64,000 nucleotides of DNA from Ditylenchus dipsaci (GCA_004194705.1 SADC01000328.1:62001-126000); one strand, 5' to 3'. Shown: positions 45,385 through 56,664, numbered from the stretch's first letter. Notes: generated from the sequence alone by a model not told the origin. Made by a program: numbers and translations.

Positions 45385-47265
45385 GCCGATTGTTCCCCGG
45401 CCGATTGATCCCCGTTCAATTAAAAAATGTCATGTCATTTTACCAAAAATTCTGAATTCTAATCACTTTGAAAATATCGAAGAAAGAAACCATGGAGGAC
45501 TACCTGAACAAGTCTTTAACCAAGTATGCCTAGTGCCTAGTTTTGATAAAATCAATTACTTCCCAATACTCAAAAAATACTATACAAAAACTTATTTTGC
45601 TATTATCAAACCAACTTCAGCGTACTCCAATCAGTCCAGAAAAGAGATTTTGGAACATGAAAAACGTAAAAAAAATTTTGCTCCAAGTGGACGACCACTT
45701 GGTTTTTGTTGTACCCAGGTAGTCGTACCCAAGTAAGGAAACTCAGGTAGTGTAGTGGTACCCGGGTAGTAATATTTTCGTCTTGTAAAGAACTTTGAAA
45801 ATTTAGAATATTTTTCTATGATCCAACTTCAGTTCTTATAGATAATCCATGCACTAACTACCGTATAACCTCTATTAGTTAAGCCGGCCGGATTTTTTTA
45901 ACCCTCTCAAAATCAGGAAAATTTCAGGTCGATCTCGAGATTTGTGGGTGTAAACTTAAAATATAAAAATCGGGATCGGTAGAGCTCGTGGGAGTTGAGA
46001 AAATGCAATTAACAGGTTTGCAAAATATTTTCTCTGCTTCAAGATACGGACCCTCAAAGTCGAGGGGGCCATATTAATAGAGGTTTTACAACCAACTAAG
46101 TGGTCGTCCACTTGCAGCAAATTTTTTTTTACGTTTTTTATGTTCCAAAACCTGTTTTCTGGACTAATTCGGACACGCTGAAGATGTTTTGATGATAGTA
46201 AAATAAGGTTTTCTATGGTATTTTTGAGTATTGGAATATAATTGATGGCTCTATATGTGTTCATGCCGACGCCGAAAAAATATGCCTTGCCCCCCCCTGT
46301 TGATTTTTTCCCGCAAATTTTTTTCTTCTGATTGTCTCAGAAAACAATTTTTTCACAAAAGTATTAGTCTGCCTGCGCAAATTTTATGGTTTTTTATATT
46401 AACCTATAACTACATCAATCTTTTTCTACAAAAAATGTGCTGGTTTGAGTCGTGCAGCGGCCAACCTGGGTCCGACATAACGATCTAAACAATCTTAGGG
46501 TAGTCTCGTAAATGTGTATTTTTTAACACAAAAAGTGTATTTAAATTATATTTGAGACAATTTAAAAACAATTTTTTTTGGAAAAAATCAGCTTGGGGGA
46601 CCAAGGCAAAAATCGAAAAAATCGGAAAAAATCAACTGGGAGGACCAAGGCATATTTTTTTTCGACGTCGGCATGAACACATATAGAGACTAATTGATTT
46701 TTCCAAAACTCGATTTTACCAAAACTCAAAAACTACTCGAGAAAGCGGCGTTTTACCACTATCAAATCATTTTCAGCATTCCCGAATTAGTCCAGATAAT
46801 AGGTTTTGAAACCCGAAAAAGTGAAAAAAATTTGCTCCAAGTGAACGACCACTTGGTTTGACTGGTCAGACTAAAAATTTAAATTCCGCGAAATTTTCAC
46901 TGAGGGTGAGAGTGCGAATGAGAGTGAAAGTTAGACTGATAGGCAATTTTTTCCGGTGAATCCAGACAATTAGGTTTTGGAATCGGTAGACATTTAGAAA
47001 ACGTGTCTAGCCAGGTACTGGATATTTGATTCAGTAAATCCTTTTTTTGGTATTTTCGAACCGTGTTCGACACACAATTTAGTATAAGAAAACTTTTACT
47101 GTCATTTCTTGATTAAAAACCTTGATAAATGAACTTTATGTGAAATTACCGGGTTACCTATTTTATTCACTACGTTTTTTAATTGAACGGGGATCAATCG
47201 GCCGGGGATCAATCGGCGGCGCATCAATCGGCGGCGATCAATCAGCGGGGATCAATCGTCCTGTT
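45385..47265. mobile_element. Large fold-back with word CGGGGATCAATCGGC
   Basis: The left end has two inverse words (GCCGATTGTTCCCC, GCCGATTGATCCCCG) followed by TTCAATTAAAAAA. The right end starts TTTTTTAATTGAA followed by five words of the type CGGGGATCAATCGGC. Inside are family D pieces, a family A copy (45,859-46,090) and a fold-back with word GGACCAAGGC (46,265-46,680). It is a nest of at least four insertions. Confidence 0.8.
45859..46090. mobile_element. MITE family A copy with word AAGCCGGCC
   Basis: TACCGTATAACCTCTATTAG opens the copy, followed by the self-inverse word TAAGCCGGCCGG. The core lies in reverse orientation, and a degraded right end AATAGAGGTTTTACA closes it. Closest to the copy at 16,286. 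Confidence 0.75.
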
Positions 47266-47364
47266 CCCTTTTAAAATGCAATCTGAGAAATTGTGAGATT
47301 CAAACTGCAAGAAATGCGCTCGAGATTTGCTCTACATCTTTATGCACTGCAAGCAGTCTTGTCC

Positions 47365-47905
47365 ATTTGGCTCTCGCGAGCCAAAATCGAATGTCCTATC
47401 GAGCCATATGGGTTCGAGCCATATGGCTCGCCTTTATTTATATGTATCAGCCAATTAGCTCGCGTACTTATTTTTTTAGCGAGCCGAACGCGACCCAAAA
47501 ACCGTACGAGCCATTTGTATCGCAAAAAACGAGTGGTTCGGCTCGCGCTTTTATGTGAGTCTTGAACGTCAATTTATTGTTAAGGACAAAAAAAGACAAA
47601 ATAAGTATTGCTAGCTTAATGTTTGCAAAAAAATCAGACAAAAAATTGAAAAAATGAAAAAAATAAACAAGATTTTGGCTTTTTTTCAACTGACACTATT
47701 TTCCACGAGCCAAACCATACGCTATCATAGATGCGAGCCAAATGGGTCGCGAGCTAAAGAGCTCTTATCATTTGTTCTTTAAATTGGCGAGCCATATGGC
47801 ACGCGAGCCATACGGCTCGCCAAGTTAGCTATTTGGCGAGCGATCTGCTCGCGTGCTTTTACGAAAGGGGCGCGAGCTGCTCGCTCGCGAACGAGCCAAA
47901 TGCAC
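47365..47905. mobile_element. Fold-back with word CGAGCCATATGGCTCG
   Basis: At least ten variants of the self-inverse word GCGAGCCATATGGCTCGC are spread over both arms (47,375-47,550 and 47,705-47,905). Flanking sequence with family G-like core (TTGACAGTTTGGTCTTCAAA) follows at about 48,080. No gene. Confidence 0.75.
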
Positions 47906-48244
47906 AACACTGACTGCAAGATTTGCATCTCAGGATATGCAAAATAGGGTAGGCGATCCAAAAATTGCGCCGTAAGTTTTGCAACAGTTAGACAAGAGAC
48001 TGTAAGATTTGAACTGCAAGATTTGCGCTTCATCTTTGATTTCTTTGATTTTGAAGGCTTTTGCCAGTTCTGTCTTGACAGTTTGGTCTTCAAAAATCAC
48101 AAGTATTCTGATTTTGACGATTGTTTTTGAAAAAGCATGCTATTCCATGCAATCCGGCGCAGATCCCGCAGTTCAATTTTCACATTCTCTCATCTTACAG
48201 TCGTTATTCTTGCAATTATTGTGGTGCTTATCTTGGTGTGCCAC

Positions 48245-49950
48245 CAGTGCAGGGAACTCGTCCTCGTCTTTCGTCCTCGTACTCGTACTCGTCCTCGTAC
48301 TCATCCTCGTACTCGTCCTCGCACTCGTCCTCGTACTACACGGACGAGGATGAGTACGTGCAGCTCCAAAAACAGGTACGAAGACGAAGTACGAGGCTCA
48401 AAAAATTACAAGTACGGAATTAGCTCATTCTTGCATCCAGCTAAAAATCAATATCCTTTTAAAATTAGGTACGATTCAGGAATTAACCGGGTTATTTAAG
48501 ACATTAGCCAAGACATTTTAATCACAACCGTATTTAATGCCTTGGCCACAATGGAGGTGTGAGGTGCGAAATCGAGGTGTGAGATGCGAGGTCCGTTTCC
48601 GAAATTTAATTTTTCATATCCAATAGCGGTAAAATTCAAGAATATTGCCGGTTTTGAAATGGGCATAACTTTTTTCAAAGACCATTTTTCGAATTGCAGT
48701 TTTTGCCAATCGTTTTCTCTTGACGGGCATTTTGTTTAGTGTATAGTGTCAAAAACACGATTTTTGCTTGGTCCCCCTTTGGTTCTGGTCTATGGGTGGC
48801 CCCTGGATGGCTAAATCCCGAACCACAGTGGGTACATTATACACTGAACGAAATTGCCCGTCAAGAGAAATTGATCTGTGAAAACAGAATTTCGGAAACG
48901 GCCTATAAAAAAGTTATGCCCATTTTAATACCGGGGAATTTCTTGAAACACCATCTATATTGGTGTATTCTACCGAGCCTGGTTTCTTTTTTAGCAAATT
49001 CAATTCATCGATGAGATTTATTATAAAGCACGAAGAAAACTACTCCTGGATAAATAATTTGGTAACGCAGCGTTATGCTTTAAAAAAGGTTTGAACAAAT
49101 TGCCAAAAACCAAAGACAAATACGTTTAGGGGTGGTCGCGAACTTTCGGACAACCTGATATTTCAGACGAAATTTAACAATCGAAAATCACATTAAACCA
49201 TTAAAAAATGTGTTAATTCACTCTGTGGTTATTTCTTAAGCTGTTCTTTGTAGAAGAAATCTTCCAATTGAGATCATTGAAATAAATATTGATACAAATG
49301 TTGTTTAATTGATTTATTTAATACAACTGCCGGATTAGTGAGGGTTAGTTAATCAGGAGTGTTCAGCGTTTGAGTGCCGGATTAGCGGGGTGCCGGGTTA
49401 GCGAGACTCGACTGTACTAGCGTTTGATTAGTTATTCAAGGTGATCATCAACAATGCGTTGATTCTTTTCACCGTCGTCCTAAAAAAGAGGATCCCTTGT
49501 TTCATCAATGGCAATATAGTGGCCAAGCGAAGCCAGAAATTCAATACCTAGCCTTTTCAGAGATCTCACTTCACAATAGGCGAAGGGATTTGCAATGTAC
49601 CAATATTTTTGGTTTTTTTCAAATGAAAACGTCAAATCTTGAAATTACTTTGAGGAAATCGCAATCTATTGTCATATAACAACAAAATATATAATCATTT
49701 AAGCAAATATGTGAATTTTTTTTTAAAAATTACTTTTTTGCTTTTTAGTATAAAGTACGAGCGAAACACAAAGAACGAGAAAAAGAAGAGGACGAAGGCG
49801 AATACGAGTATATTTTAGCCTCGTACTACGAGGACGAAGACGAGTACGAGCGATTTTAAAAAGTTGGTACGAGGACGAGTACGAATTACGAGTCCCGAAA
49901 ATTTTTGGTACGAAGTACGAGGACGAGAAAATTGAAAATTCCCTGCACTG
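48245..49950. mobile_element. hAT-like fold-back with word TACGAGGACGAG
   Basis: The ends are CAGTGCAGGGAA and TTCCCTGCACTG, with a decayed 8-bp duplication (TGTGCCAC / CTTGCCAC). The left array (48,255-48,350) has about ten (C)GTCCTCGTA words; the right (49,757-49,935) has about ten inverse words. A family G right end with its own word (CCGGATTAGCGGGGTGCC, TCGACTGTA) lies inside at 49,330-49,415. Confidence 0.8.
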
Positions 49951-50689
49951 CTTGCCACACCGTTAAAACAAGCCAAGCGCTAAAAATTGTTAGATTTTAC
50001 TTACCCATGTTCCAATATATTTTTTTTAATCGGGCTGTTGGAGGTGCTAGATAATAGACTGAAATAAATCTATAGACCTTCAAAGTCAATTTCGGCCAAT
50101 TTCTCAGTCAAGGTATTAAAAATGCGCCCGAATTTCTGACAGAATCTGAATCTTTTGAATCGAGCATAGAACTTCACCAATTATGGCCTAGGCTAAACCT
50201 AATAAGCTTCAAAGCTGGCTACTTAGAGTGCACAGATGATGGTGCATAGTTTTGTGCAAGGAAAGAATGTATATTTTTATTTCACCGTGTATACGTATTT
50301 TCTCTAATAAGCTCGCACCCCCTACTTTGAGGCCTGTATCTCAGCCCATAGAAATTTTTCTGCAAAGCTGTTAATGCATTTTCTAACTCCCACCAGTTCT
50401 ACGATTCCACTTTTTTAGATTTTGGTTGAGCGCCCGAAATTTTTCAGATTTTTGAGGGTTTGAGAAACAAGCGCTTTAAAATGGCAAAAAAGCAAGTTAA
50501 ATATGTTTTATATGTATTTAATAATTTTTGAAGTATTTTAGGTGCAAAAAAGTGCCCGCTACTTGGCATAATCCACTCTCACCCCTACCCTTCTCCAAAG
50601 CTACTCGGAAATAAAAACCATGAACTTTCTGAGGTGGCCTTATATTCTATTTTTATTGGTATTTGTGCTGTATGGAATCTCTTTCTGTA

Positions 50690-50941
50690 TACCGTATTAC
50701 TGTATTAAACGGGCATGCCTGTTTAATTTTCAACCCTTCGAAAATTTGAAAATTGTGAGGTCGATCTCGGGATTTCCGGGTGCTCAACTAAAATCTAAAA
50801 CCTAGAATCTATAGAGCTCGTGGGAGTTAAAAAAATGCATCTAACAGCTTCGCAAAATATTCACTCTTCTCCGAGATATAAGTCCTCAAAGTTGAGGGGC
50901 CGGTTATTAGAGAGTGCCCGTTTAATAGAGTAAATACGGTA
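50690..50941. mobile_element. MITE family A copy with word TTAAACGGGCA
   Basis: The termini are TACCGTATTACTGTATT and its inverse. The left side has TTAAACGGGCATGCCTGTTTAA; the right has a diverged CCGGTTATTAG and an intact TGCCCGTTTAATAG. A truncated copy lies at about 50,291-50,480. Confidence 0.85.
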
Positions 50942-51140
50942 TATATTATTCCACAAAAAATCTTGATTAGTATGTCTCGCAAACCATTTAAAATTTCTGA
51001 AGTAATGCTTTGCTTTTTCAAACGTTTCTGTAACACATCGTTGTAGGACCTTTTTAGATAAATCTAATATTGAATAATCTTTATCCAGAGAGCAAAGTTT
51101 TATTTTTTCAGTGGTAAACTCTCTAATAAGGAAAAAAATT

Positions 51141-51284
51141 TACCGTATTTATTTTAATAACACCCGACCCTCATTTCTTGACTAGGATTTCTGAGTTAGG
51201 GCCATTTTTGATCAACAATTTCTTTCAAGATTTTTCAGGGGTTGAAATAACTCCCCATGTGGGGTTAATAGAGTAAATACGGTA
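51141..51284. mobile_element. MITE family C copy with word AATAACTCCCC
   Basis: Family A-type ends (TACCGTATTTATTTTAATAA), but the core reads TTGACTAGGATTTCTGAGTT ... CCATTTTTGATCAACAATTT. The right word pair is AACTCCCCATGTGGGGTTAA. It lies just upstream of the APC7 start codon. Confidence 0.8.
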
Positions 51285-51312
51285 ATTTAGCACTCTCTAG
51301 TTTACTGAGCCA

Positions 51313-54300
51313 ATGAAAATAGACCTATTCGAAACCACCAAGCGTCTTTACGAGTTGGAACTCTACGATGACCTCCTGCTTTTTGTGGAACTCAATTTGC
51401 AGGAACATAAAATAGCTGATCAGTTGCTAGAAGACGAGCAAGCATTTGTCTACATGTGCATCGCTGGGGCTTATTTTTTTGTTCTCACTATGCCCAAAGT
51501 GCAAGAGTAATTTGTTCTTAATCCGATTTTTCCAAAAAATATTAAATTTCCATCTTTTAGTATTATGACAAAGTGCTCAAAATACTGGCAGTCATTCGTC
51601 GTCAAAATGCAGAAAACCAATTTGAAGAGGTTTTTGAGGCACATGAGCATTTGGCGGTTTTTGAGACACTTTTTTAAAATTCACGCCTTTTTAATTTCAT
51701 TTATTTTTAGCTGTTTAGTTAGGATGAGCCTTGGACTTGGGGTAGGCCAGGGCATGTTAGGACAGGCTTAAACGAGTGTCCCATACAGAAGAAAACTGAA
51801 ATTAAAATTTCGATCAGAAAAATGTCCCGAAAATCGTCAAATGTCTATGCATCAGTTTGTACATACCGTATTTTCTATATTAAGAAACCCTTCTCTAATA
51901 ATGAACCCCCCCTCCTATTTTTGACTAGGATTTTAGAGTTAAGGCTATTTTTGATTGGATAATATTTCTTTTTGTCCGTAGAATACTCGTTTTTGTCCGT
52001 AGATTTCTCGTTTTGTCCGTAGATTTTTAAAATTTTGCGGTAATTCAAATTTTATGGTCAGAAATGACTTGGATTGCTCAGAATCCACCCTAGAGTGGTC
52101 GAAAGCCCTTGAAAGTTGGTTTTTCTGGGTTTACTATAGGCGGAGTAAACTTTTTGCGAAAATGTGATTGCACGCATCAGAATTGCCGTCTGATGGGCTA
52201 AATCGCTCAGAATTCCAGATTGAGGGTGGTTTTAAATTTTTTAGTCTGAACCAACCAAATCAAGTGGTCGTCCACTTGGATCAAAATTTTTTAAACGTTT
52301 TTCATGTCCCAAAACCTGTTATCTGAAATGGTTTGGGCATGCTGAAGATGGTTTGACAGTGGTGAAATGCCGTTTTCTCGGGTAGTTTTCGAGTTTTGGG
52401 CAATAATTGATTTCACCAAAATAAATTATTCCCCAAAACTCAAAAAATACCCGACAGAACGGCATTTTACCTCTGTCAAACCATCTTCAGCATGAATTAG
52501 TCCAGAAAACCGGTTTTGAAGCATGAAAAACGTAAAAAAATTTTTGATCCAAGTGGACGAGCATTTGGTTCGGTTGGTTCAGACTAAAAAATTTGCAATC
52601 ACATTTTCGCAAAAAGTTTACTCCGCTATAGTAAACCCCAGAAAAACCAACTTTCAAGGGCTTTCGACCACTCTAGGGTGGGATTCTGAGCAATCCAAGT
52701 CATTTCTGACCATAAAATTTGAATTACCGCAAAATTTTAAAATCTACGGACAAAAACGAGAAATCTACGGACAAAAACGAATATTCAATGGACATTCAAA
52801 ATATACGCACAAAAAAAATATTCTACGGACAAAAAAAATATTATCCTTTTTGATTGACAATTTGACAATTCAGGGGTGAAAAATAATGAACCCGGGTGCG
52901 CTAATAGAAAAATACGGTATATCGTAATTCTGACATTTTAGGTGCTCAATGTTGGAGAAATGCGGTTCAGGATGCACAAAGCTTTAGTTCATGACAACAA
53001 GCTTGAGGAAGCTGTGCGCTGTTTGGAGCTGTTCACGTTCCGAAACCCGACCCAAGATTTATTCGCTCTTGCCAAATTAAACTTACTAACGAGAAAACTT
53101 ACAAGACCAGGATGCACTTAGCTCCAAAATCATCAGCAACTTCAGTTGTTGTGTATCTCTCAATTCTTCACTAGCAAAATAATTTTCAGAGCAGTAGCCA
53201 ATGAAGTGCCAGAAGCTTTGCTGTGCAAAAGCTACTTGATCACTTCTGGCAACCTAAAGATAGAGGACGACCCAATAGTTCCATCAATCAGCCAGAGTCA
53301 AGGGCATGGTTTAGGTAACCTGTCTGGATTCGATCCTTTTTCATCATTAAAATTTCAGTGCAAAGCAAGCGAGTGTCATCACAAGTTTATGGAAGGAGCA
53401 CAGATTTTAACCAACTTTCCAGTAACAACTTGAGGTTGAACAAAAGTTTTAATTTTTAACTTATAAAATTTTGTTTGAAGGATCGTCCTTGAGCTCGCTC
53501 ATTTCTATAACATCATTGGTGACCGTCAAAAGGTGGCTTAACTTAATGGTATTTAGACAATCCAGAAGTATTGTCAAGTATTGATTTCACGGTACCCCTG
53601 GTTCTCAAAGTAATGCAGTATAAGAGTTGCTATAGTCAGAATCATGAATCATGATTCATGATTGGTTTAGTGCCGAGCTAAGCGCTGTGTAGTAGAAATG
53701 AAATAGAGCTGTAAATCGTCCAGATCGAATTCACGTTAGAGACAGTTATATATAGAAAGAAAGCTGGTTAAATTCTGACCTCATAAGATTGGGTCAAAAC
53801 AAGCGTTTGATATTAGAAAAAATGAGTAAAAGTGCTTTGAACATGCCCGGCGCTTAATTTTCGGGTTAAAAATGAAAAATTAAGCGCCGGGCATGTTCAA
53901 AGCACTTTTACTCCATTTTTCTAATATCAAACGCTTGTTTTAACCCACATCTTATTAGGTCAGAATTTAACGAGCTTTCTTTCTATGTATGACACCGCTC
54001 CAAGAAAATTCGATTTGAACGATTTATAGCTCTATTTTCATTTCTATTACCCAGCGCTTAACAATCCTGGTCAGGATGATCAACATAAATTTGGCAAATT
54101 TCTCTATAAAAGTGGCACAGACAAAATAATTTCAAATTTCCACACTGCTCTCTATAGCTTGAGTTCAAATGATACTGAGGCTGGTATATTTTTTGTCCGC
54201 AGAATACTCGTTTTTGCCCGCAGAATTTTTTTTCGCCCGTAGATTTAGAAAATTTCGCGGAAAATTTAATTTTATGGTCAGACAAAAACTTGGACTGCTC

Positions 54301-56607
54301 AGAATCCCTCCCAGAGTAGCCAAAAGCCGCTGAAAGTTGTTTTTGGGGATTTACTAAAAGGGGTAAACTCTTGGCGAAGAATCGATTGCACGAATCAGAA
54401 TACCACTATGATCGGCTCAATCGCCCAGAATCCGACCTTCGACCATCCAGAACACCTTAAACCACTTTAAACTACTCACAAACAGCATTAAACTATCCCG
54501 AACCAATTTTAGGGTGGTTCTGGATGGTCAAGGTGGATTCTGGACGATTGAGCCGATCATAGTGGTATTCTGATGCGTGCAATTGATTCTTCGCTAAAAG
54601 TTTACCCCTCTTGTATACCTTCAAAAACAAACTTTCAGCGGCTTTTGGCCACTCTGGGTGGGATTCTGAGCGATCCAAGTTTTTGTCTAACCATAAAATT
54701 TAAATTTCCGCAAAATTTTTGAATCGACAGGCGAAAAAAAATATTTCTGCTGGCAAAAAAGAGAATTCTGCGGGCAAAAGCGAGAATTCTGCGGGCAAAG
54801 CGAGAATTCTGCGGGCAAAAAAATATTATCCTTGAGTTCAAATGATACTGAACTCTATTAACTGCGCCACACAGCAAATGACATACCTTAAATACATTTA
54901 TTACACAATCTGATCTGTTAAACCTGCAAATCGCTGCACAAATTTTAGTCATCTTGATCCTAGCAAGTTATATAGCCGAACCAGCTCGGCTAAATAAAAA
55001 TGCTGGGAAAATTCTTTTTTGACGTTCTATGCATACCCTCTGATATTACCATTGATAATTTACGTAGTAATTTTTGTTAAACTTAGGCATTGAACTGCTT
55101 CCAAGGGCACACTCTATTGATCCAGTAGCACTCATGGAATGGATGTTTATGCTTCCCTATTGGCTCAGGTATTTTTAGTTTGTTATCGTAGCTGCTTAAC
55201 TGCAATTACCAAACTTCAGCTACAAATGAAGAAAGAACTGGAAGCATTAGCCACAAAACTAATGGGTCTTAATCCTATGTGTTCAGAATGTTTGTTGCCT
55301 ACGGCTATCTGGCCAAACTGCAGCACCGGATCACAGAAGCACTACAGTTCGCCCACCGAGCTGTTACCCTCTCTTCTCAAGGTCGTCAAAGGTCCGAAAC
55401 TTTGCTGCTTAAAGCACATGTGTTGTTGGATGCTAAGCGTTTAAAGGAAGCAGATTCCCACCTGCAACAAGCTTTGCTCAATGATAGCACTAATATAAAT
55501 GTTTACGAGACGTTTGTGCGATCACTGGTTTTGCAGGTACTCGGTCCTTTTCAAAATCTATTTTGCATGAAAAAATACTTTAAATATACGTCAAATTCTT
55601 TGTTTCAAAAAAAAATAATACAAATTTCAGAAACGCCTGCAAGACGCCCAGAGAATGACTAAAAATGCGCTAAATGCCTTAGGCGAAGACAATCCCCGAA
55701 TTAAGTTCCTTAATGGCCCTAGTACTGTCAGAGGACTCCAATTCACACTTGGATGCCATATCTCTATTAGATGAAGTTACCAACAAAGCACCTTATGTCT
55801 TAGACGCTGTTTCTTGATGGTCAAACTCTACGACAAGAATCAGAACTATGAAAAAGCTATTTCCCTGCTAAAAACATTCTGAGGTGATAATTTACTAAAA
55901 ATGCAATAAACAAAATTGGAGTTTAGTTAAATTCCAATGCACAAATTCACCGACTTTTGGGAGACTTCCTTTCAAAAACTAATCAACCTGAGTTGGCTTG
56001 CTCTGAATACAGACAAGCCTCAGTGCAATGTCCAGATCCAAAGCTTTGGATGGAATGACATCATTGAATTCAATCCCCGGTTTAGCCACTCCTGAATGTC
56101 CAGCTAACGCGTATTCAACAGTAGAATACCCCAGTAGCTCCGGCCAGAGCTCGAAGAACGGCCCAACTACACGCCAATGTGCGGAGGACCACAACCAGCG
56201 CAGCTGCTTCAGCCGCTTCCAGGTCAAGTAAGTGGATGAAATCATGAAAATATATTTTGGGCAGCTCAAAAATTTCAGCTAGTACGACAACATCATCAGC
56301 TACTCTTGAGCTCCTTGCTCCGCCAAGTTTTGATGCAGATGAAGCGATGAGGATGAGCTAGAGGGAAGATGACGATGAAGCAAACAGTACTGCCAGCAAT
56401 CCTTCAAGAATCATCCCAACATCATTTCTATCAGAATTAAGCTCTCGACTGCTGAGCACCACATCCCGCACCAGAATAATAGAACAGGAGCTGGAGGAGG
56501 AAGAAGAGGATGAACGAATGAACGAGCTCGAAGTTACTGACTCGTCGGTAGCAGAAGAAGTGGTAGGTGCTTCAAACTCAAATCCTGCTGCAGACGAATC
56601 TTGGTAA
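51313..56607 (+). CDS. APC7: Anaphase-promoting complex subunit 7-like TPR protein
   Basis: A tetratricopeptide scaffold protein of the APC/C ubiquitin ligase. Exons: 51,313-51,506 (MKIDLFETTKRLYELELYDD; ends AQSAR), 51,561-51,639 (YYDKVLKILAVIRRQNAENQ), 52,942 onward (GEMRFRMHKALVHDNKLEEA), about 53,191 onward, 55,087-55,168, 55,220-55,536 (GYLAKLQHRITEALQFAHRA; LLLKAHVLLDAKRLKEADSH), about 55,629-55,880 and 55,938 onward (NAQIHRLLGDFLSKTN). The pattern of GMDVYASLLA, TPR helices and an acidic tail ending in ADESW fits APC7 rather than CDC16/23/27. At least five single-base slips occur, for example a T-run at 51,473 and base losses near 55,710 and 55,810. Mobile elements sit in the introns. 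APC7 is, to my knowledge, not among the described C. elegans APC/C subunits. Confidence 0.77.
51864..52919. mobile_element. MITE family C copy with word AATGAACCC, split by family E copy E2
   Basis: The ends are TACCGTATTTTCTATATT and its inverse. Left: AAGAAACCC and AATAATGAACCCC. Right: AATAATGAACCCGGGT. The core TTTTTGATTGACAATTT is interrupted at 51,957 by E2. Confidence 0.83.
51957..52846. mobile_element. Fold-back family E (Mutator-like), copy E2 with word TTTGTCCGTAGA
   Basis: A perfect 9-bp duplication TTTTTGATT lies on both sides (51,948-51,956; 52,847-52,855). The ends are GGATAATATTT and its inverse. Three words TTTGTCCGTAGA lie at left and about four TCTACGGACAAA at right. Inner arms are shared with E1 and E3. 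A family D element is nested in the centre (52,240-52,590). Confidence 0.85.
53679..54060. mobile_element. Near-perfect 190-bp-arm hairpin with word TAAGCGC
   Basis: The arms start TAAGCGCTG and meet at about 53,870 with almost no loop; the inner ends are GGCGCTTAATTTT and its inverse. Word GCGCTTAA is thus present at both the outer and inner ends of each arm. Intron of the APC7 gene. Confidence 0.85.
54179..54830. mobile_element. Fold-back family E, copy E3 with word TTCTGCGGGCAAAA
   Basis: The left array is TTTGTCCGCAGA, TTTGCCCGCAGA, TTCGCCCGTAGA. The right array has four TTCTGC(G/T)GGCAAAA-type words. Inner arms match E1 and E2 (ACTTGGACTGCTCAGAATCC). It is bracketed by a 21-bp direct repeat starting CTTGAGTTCAAATGATACTG (54,158-54,178 and 54,831-54,851). 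Confidence 0.85.
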
Positions 56608-56664
56608 TCGAATAAGGAATGAGAAATTCACTTTACCACCATAGTTAAACTTGTAAAGATAAAA

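Noticed and set aside
48200..48245. Possible U1C-like zinc finger start (RYSCNYCGAYLG) just before the hAT-like element
   Set aside because: Only one CxxC pair is visible, no His pair follows on either side of the element, and no splice-consistent continuation was found.
48255..48360. A real Ser/Tyr- or Arg/Thr-rich protein encoded at 48,121-48,499
   Set aside because: All three frames are open only because of the GTCCTCGTA word array; it is repeat-derived.
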